Source: Glandiceps talaboti | Taxonomy: Eukaryota > Hemichordata > Enteropneusta > Spengelidae | DNA length: 64,000 nucleotides | Reading direction: 5' to 3' | NCBI RefSeq assembly: GCF_964340395.1 | Contig: NC_135559.1 | Span: forward strand, 23,170,964 to 23,234,963 | Shown: one piece after another, positions 59,097 to 64,000 of the stretch | Layout: every line of letters starts with the position of its first letter | Numbering within the stretch: the stretch's first letter is position 1 | Position numbers and translations under genes: made by a program | Notes under the pieces: model-generated | What the model was told of the DNA's origin: nothing | Databases searched by the model: none | What the model saw: the letters and a program-made list of their open reading frames with translations, nothing else

Positions 59097-59313
59097 AGCG
59101 TTAGTTTTGATTTACATCGTCTCTATGTAGTTATCCTCTTACTACAATACTTGATGATGTAAAGTTTAGATAACACATAGTTTACTTAGTATCCCCTAGC
59201 CCAGACTGTAGCCCATTTTATAGAGATGGGCACTACAGGTTCTATAGCGGAGTGGGATGAAGTCATGACAAGTGTTGCTTGCAGACTAGCTCGTACTAAT
59301 GGATTAAGTCGCG

Positions 59314-59367
59314 ACTCGATTCTGAAATACTGTATGTCCTTTCTCCGGGACATTGTCAGAATCGAGT
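59314..59367. repeat. Short inverted repeat
   Basis: ACTCGATTCTGA and TCAGAATCGAGT are exact inverses, 30 bp apart. No associated gene. Confidence 0.8.
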
Positions 59368-59918
59368 CCCGTATTCCATCTGCAAGCGGGAAGCGATGAT
59401 ATGATGAAATTGTCATATTATATTTCGTCTTCCTTGCAATATTGCACCGTACTATTAGTGATATATACATAGCCGTTTTGATCACATTCCTTCAATAGCA
59501 AAGACTCTGTTCTTATATCCCATTGTATATCATTGACAGTTGTTTGCTTGTTGCTAGGCAATGAAGGTCCAAATATTGTTTCATATTCAAATTACTTCTT
59601 GTTAATACGAAGTGACCTATAAAACAACCATTTCACGTTCCCACCGTTTGTTGCCGTTTAGCATTCACATACATATGAAATGTTGTTAAATTCAGTCGCT
59701 GAGTATTACTGATCCTAACACTGGCACAGGTAAGTTCACTGAGGCTGTTTTGGTTCCACTCGCCATATCATCCATCACAGTACATGACCGTACTTATGAA
59801 AATACATTATGTGTACAGTTACGACTTACATGTAATACCTCTGGATGTATTCGCTGCGGGGTTTCGACAAGTCCTGTCGTCTATAACTTATAAGACATAA
59901 GTGTGGTAAAGTTATAGA

Positions 59919-59920
<2 letters not shown>
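59368..59920. other. No recognised feature
   Basis: Unique-looking sequence between repeats. Confidence 0.35.

Positions 59921-59976
<56 letters not shown>
59921..59976. repeat. (AC)n microsatellite
   Basis: 28 AC units. Confidence 0.97.
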
Positions 59977-59980
<4 letters not shown>

Positions 59981-60209
59981 AGAGAGTGTGGTAAATTTAG
60001 CAGTTAGATTTTCTGACAAATAACATTTGAAGCATATATTTTTATTTTCGTTTTATCAATATTCTTACCTCACTGGTTTATTTTGTTGTTTATTCCTGTA
60101 TATGTTTTTTTACTCGTCTTTTTAGTAGTGTACGTATCTTAATTTTCTCTTAGTGCTGCAATCTTAGTGAGCCCCTGATACAAAAGGGATGCAATAAATA
60201 AATAAATAT

Positions 60210-60256
60210 ATATATACATACATACATACATACATACATACATACATACACATACA

Positions 60257-60292
<36 letters not shown>

Positions 60293-60470
60293 TACACACA
60301 TACATACATACATACATACATACATACATACATACATACATACATACACACATACACACATACATACACACATACACACATATATACATACATGCATACA
60401 TACATACATACATACATACATACATACATACATACATACATACATACATACACACACACACATACATACA

Positions 60471-60506
<36 letters not shown>

Positions 60507-60568
60507 TATATATACACACACACATACATACATACATACATACATACATACATTAATGCATACATACA

Positions 60569-60599
<31 letters not shown>

Positions 60600-60603
60600 C
60601 ACA

Positions 60604-60639
<36 letters not shown>

Positions 60640-60739
60640 TACACACACACATACATACATACATACATACATACATACATACATACATACATACATACAT
60701 ACATACATACATACATACATACATTAATGCATACATACA

Positions 60740-60770
<31 letters not shown>

Positions 60771-60771
60771 C

Positions 60772-60806
<35 letters not shown>

Positions 60807-60907
60807 TACACACATACATACATACATACATACATACATACATACATACATACATACATACATACATACATTAATGCATACATACATACATACATACATA
60901 CATACAT

Positions 60908-60938
<31 letters not shown>

Positions 60939-61133
60939 TACATACATACATACATACATACATACATACATACATACATACATACATTAATGCATACATA
61001 CATACACATACATACATACATATATACAAACATACATACATACATACATACACATACATACACATACATACACACATACATACATACATACATACATACA
61101 TACATACATACATACACATACACACATACACAT
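60210..61133. repeat. (CATA)n array with higher-order structure
   Basis: 0.92 kb of CATA repeats interrupted by TATATATACACACA and ATTAATGC blocks. ATTAATGC recurs near 60552, 60724, 60870 and 60986, so larger segments of 116-172 bp have been duplicated. Long YVCM frames across it are artefacts. Confidence 0.95.
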
Positions 61134-61351
61134 CTTGCCTTGGTATTCTTTACCTGTCAAAGACACAGTCACTTGTGAACTAATATTCTATTCCAGGATG
61201 TAATATTCTAATCTAGGATGATCATAATACAAAATAATGATGTTATTAGGTATTTACCCACGAAATAGTATTTTTGTATGTGTATCTGTAATGTTCATTT
61301 GTGCTTTTGGGTAAATAAATAAACACTAAATTTAAGATTTTCAAAACACAC

Positions 61352-61399
61352 TGTTGCTGGTGATTGTTCCAGAATATACTTTGGAACAATCACCAGCAA
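61352..61399. repeat. Perfect 19-bp hairpin
   Basis: GTTGCTGGTGATTGTTCCA at 61352-61370 is exactly inverted at 61381-61399 around a 10-nt loop. It could be a small fold-back element or a structured RNA; no flanking evidence. Confidence 0.9.
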
Positions 61400-62503
61400 C
61401 GGTAAATTTCACCTTTTTTTAAATGAATTTTAAGAAGTTTGTTCTTGGCCCTTTTGAAATAATGAAAGACATTTGGGGTTCACCATCTTGTTTTCAATAC
61501 AATCAACCATTTTTTTTTCACTTTGCCAGAGGGTAATAATACAGTAGTCAACGGCCATATTGGTTTCCAAAATGGCTTAAACAATGTTATGGTGATGCCT
61601 GATTTTCCCCTTCATTTGAACTGAGAATGGGTTTGAGTTTTTTGAACATATTAAGTAACAGAAAATTTTATAGAAATAGTTTATGTATGTTTTATGTTAA
61701 GACAAAGGGATAAATATTGTAAAATTATTAGCTACCTTGAGCTCTGCTCTGACCAGGGTGATAAAAAATGTATTGATTTTATGGCATCATAAACATCATA
61801 TCTTTGTCAGGTTTATTGTAAATTTATAACAACTGACCTCATGTATAGGTGGATGAGTATGTGGTCAGATGGATACAGTTTATAGGACAAATTATTTATG
61901 GGTGAATAAAACACACTAGAAATGCATACATGTACATTTATTTACATCAAAAGAATGGTAGAAAATCTATTATACACCATATATGGTAGATATAACCTAT
62001 TGCGGTCTGAGATTCTCTGATGTAACGAATCATACATATATGTGATGTAGTACTTTTGTATGTAAACAGATTAAGATGTGTCAATCTGATTACATGGTAT
62101 GGCATAGCTCAGTAAACAGAGACATGTCAGAGTCACAGTGTATATTACCAGGACTAGTATAAAATACATTATACATTCATTCCCAGGCTTGATAAAAGTG
62201 GTAGTCAGGCTGCCAACATGGTATCAATGTATACCCATCTGAAGGATTACTAGATGATAAAAGTGACTAGCAAGTTGCTATAATTTATTTTGGGTGTCTT
62301 GTGTACAATAACAAATCATTTTTTACACCCTTTTATTTTTATTATCATTTTTTTAAAAACAATTTATTGTGCCACAAACAAGGTTTTGGTATGGTATTGT
62401 TACACATTGGTTTTTCAAGAAGAAAGACAGCAGAATAGAATGGTTTTTAGTACACTGAACTGATAAGGTTCAGTAGTGCTATAGGCATTGCTAAATGTCT
62501 GTC

Positions 62504-62505
<2 letters not shown>
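61400..62505. other. No recognised feature
   Basis: AT-rich DNA without domains or clear repeats. Confidence 0.4.

Positions 62506-62590
<85 letters not shown>
62506..62590. repeat. (GT)n microsatellite
   Basis: About 42 GT units, followed by GCTGGACCGATTGCTTTGAT, the start of a repeat phrase also seen at 48035. Confidence 0.97.
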
Positions 62591-62594
<4 letters not shown>

Positions 62595-62769
62595 GTCAAA
62601 AGCTGCTGGACCGATTGCTTTGATATTTGGTGGTCATGTTACTTTGGGTGTCTAGTTAGGAAATTGTTCAAATGAAAATGATCACATAAGAGCTATGCAT
62701 TTTGGGTAAAAAAATGTGATTTTTGGTCAAAAATTTATCTCAAAAAGTATGTGATCAATATTTTGACAC

Positions 62770-63190
62770 AATTGGCCCTAGCAACCATGACCACGCCCAT
62801 AGCAACAACCAAATGGCAGTATATTTTGGTCAAATAACATCATCTGGTAGGCAAGTGAGTAAACAATCAAAAAATGTATGCAGATATCCCTAGCAACCAT
62901 GACCACGCCCATAGCAACAGCCAAACGGTGGTGAATTTCACAAAGATAACAGGGATTAATAGAAAAGTGAATAAACATTCATTAAATGTATGTAAATGTG
63001 CCTAGCAACAAGACCACACCCATAGCAACAGCCAAATGATCACATACATTGCAAAGATAACAACAGGGATTAATAGACAAATGAATAAACATTCAAAAAA
63101 TGTATGCAAATATACCCAGCAACAAGACCACACCCATAGCAACAGCCAAATGATCGCATATATTACAAAGATTGGTTGGATAGGCAACAA
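62770..63190 (+). repeat. ~115-bp tandem array (CTAGCAACAAGACC family)
   Basis: CCCATAGCAACAGCCAAATG recurs, with changes, at intervals of 110-117 bp (near 62797, 62908, 63019 and 63132). Each unit also has AATAAACATTCAAAAAATGT. The same family as 15970-16250. Confidence 0.85.
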
Positions 63191-63636
63191 TTTATCGCAT
63201 GGCCATAACGTACACTTTATCACATGGTCATAATGTACACTTTATCACGTGGCCATAATATACACTTTATCGCATGGCCACAACATACAATTTATTGCAT
63301 GGCCATACCGTACACTTTATCACGTGGCTATAATGTACACTTTATCGCATGGCCATAACGTACAATTTATCACGTGGCCATACCATACACTTTATCAAGT
63401 GGCTATAATGTACACTTTATTGCATGGCCATACCGTACACTTTATTACATGGCCATAACGTACACTTTATCACGTGGCCATAACGTACAATTTATCGCAT
63501 GGCCATAACGTATACTTTATCATGTGACCATAATGTACACTTTATCACGTGGCCATAATGTACAATTTATCGCATGGCCATAACGTATACTTTATCATGT
63601 GACCATAATGTACACTTTATCACGTGGCCATTGGTA
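63191..63636 (+). repeat. 25-bp tandem array with E-box variants, ~17 units
   Basis: Units of TTTATCACGTGGCCATAATG plus TACAC, with CGCATGG alternating with CACGTGG. CACGTG is a consensus E-box, present in about half the units. Confidence 0.95.
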
Positions 63637-63762
63637 CAAGTAGCTAATAGAACCATTCACTTGATAATTAAATTGTGCCTATTTTCGGAGTGTTCAAATT
63701 TGGTAATTAGGATATAAGTGCACGCTATGTCAGTCAAGGTGATGTTCTTGTTCAAACTCATT

Positions 63763-64000
63763 ATATCAGATTAGTTACTCATTTGATACCTCCATATATC
63801 AGATTAGTTACTCATTTGATACCTCCATATATCAGATTGGTTACTCATTTGATACCTCCATATATCAGATTGGTTACTCATTTGATACCTCCATATATCA
63901 GATTAGTTACTCATTTGATACCTCCATACATCAGATTAGTTACTCATTTGATACCTCCATATATCAGATTAGTTACTCATTTGATACCTCCATATATCAG
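63763..64000 (+). repeat. 33-bp tandem array, continues past window end
   Basis: ATATCAGATTAGTTACTCAT plus TTGATACCTCCAT, seven units with very few differences. Confidence 0.97.

Noticed and set aside
60139-61131. Long frames of YVCM/YIHT repeats on both strands
   Set aside because: They are translations of the (CATA)n microsatellite, which lacks stops in several frames.

Overview
This window reads as non-genic, AT-rich DNA from an animal nuclear genome, most likely a marine invertebrate. Almost everything recognisable in it is a transposable element, an element remnant or a tandem repeat. The evidence is a Ty1/copia element with an initiator-Met tRNA primer site; decayed BEL/Pao, DIRS and LINE sequences; a hammerhead-like motif of the kind known from Penelope-like elements; a tRNA-derived SINE; several DNA transposons with inverted ends; long microsatellites; and kilobases of satellite. 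I see no convincing complete host gene and no rRNA or functional tRNA gene. The species cannot be fixed from sequence alone.

Layout. 1-14843: three copies of a DNA-transposon-like repeat with ~155-bp inverted ends (right ends at 4392, 8989 and 14843). They alternate with minus-strand LINE fragments (4690-5267, 11300-12907), a poly-C-rich inverted-repeat element (5268-7056), a SINE (9054-9408) and a perfect 73-bp-arm palindrome carrying a hammerhead-like motif between two (TA)n tracts (10580-10956). 15970-20235: a dispersed ~118-bp repeat, a decayed DIRS-type element with its tyrosine recombinase, and an unidentified decayed minus-strand stretch. 21275-26124: the only apparently intact element, a 4,850-bp copia retrotransposon with identical 150-bp LTRs and one 1,420-codon gag-pol frame. 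26125-30994: mostly featureless AT-rich DNA.

31279-37139: a minus-strand BEL/Pao remnant (gag, zinc knuckles, protease, start of RT, integrase). It has lost most of RT/RNase H and is interrupted by a 1.9-kb repeat made mainly of ~151-bp tandem units. 37560-40790: an unidentified decayed coding stretch interrupted by a 2.84-kb element with TA target duplications, which itself holds two further nested inverted-repeat elements. 42725-44545: a weakly supported inverted-repeat segment. 44650-53808: two adjacent satellites that both have a 34-bp period, the second split by a 2.3-kb element with asymmetric ends resembling a Helentron/Helitron2. 53809-56500: a poly-C-rich inverted-repeat element carrying a coiled-coil/SAP-like/acidic protein fragment. 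56498-57960: a LINE reverse-transcriptase remnant. 57961-64000: microsatellites, a 19-bp hairpin, and 118-bp, 25-bp and 33-bp tandem arrays.

No functional pathway joins these parts; the window is a record of successive insertions. The order can be read in several places: MITE into element into element into coding remnant, Helentron-like element into satellite, poly-C element into an already formed LINE/transposon junction, and repeat into BEL. The most promising items for follow-up are the palindromic hammerhead-like locus, the paired 34-bp satellites with their insertion, the TA element whose removal reopens a reading frame, and the young copia element.
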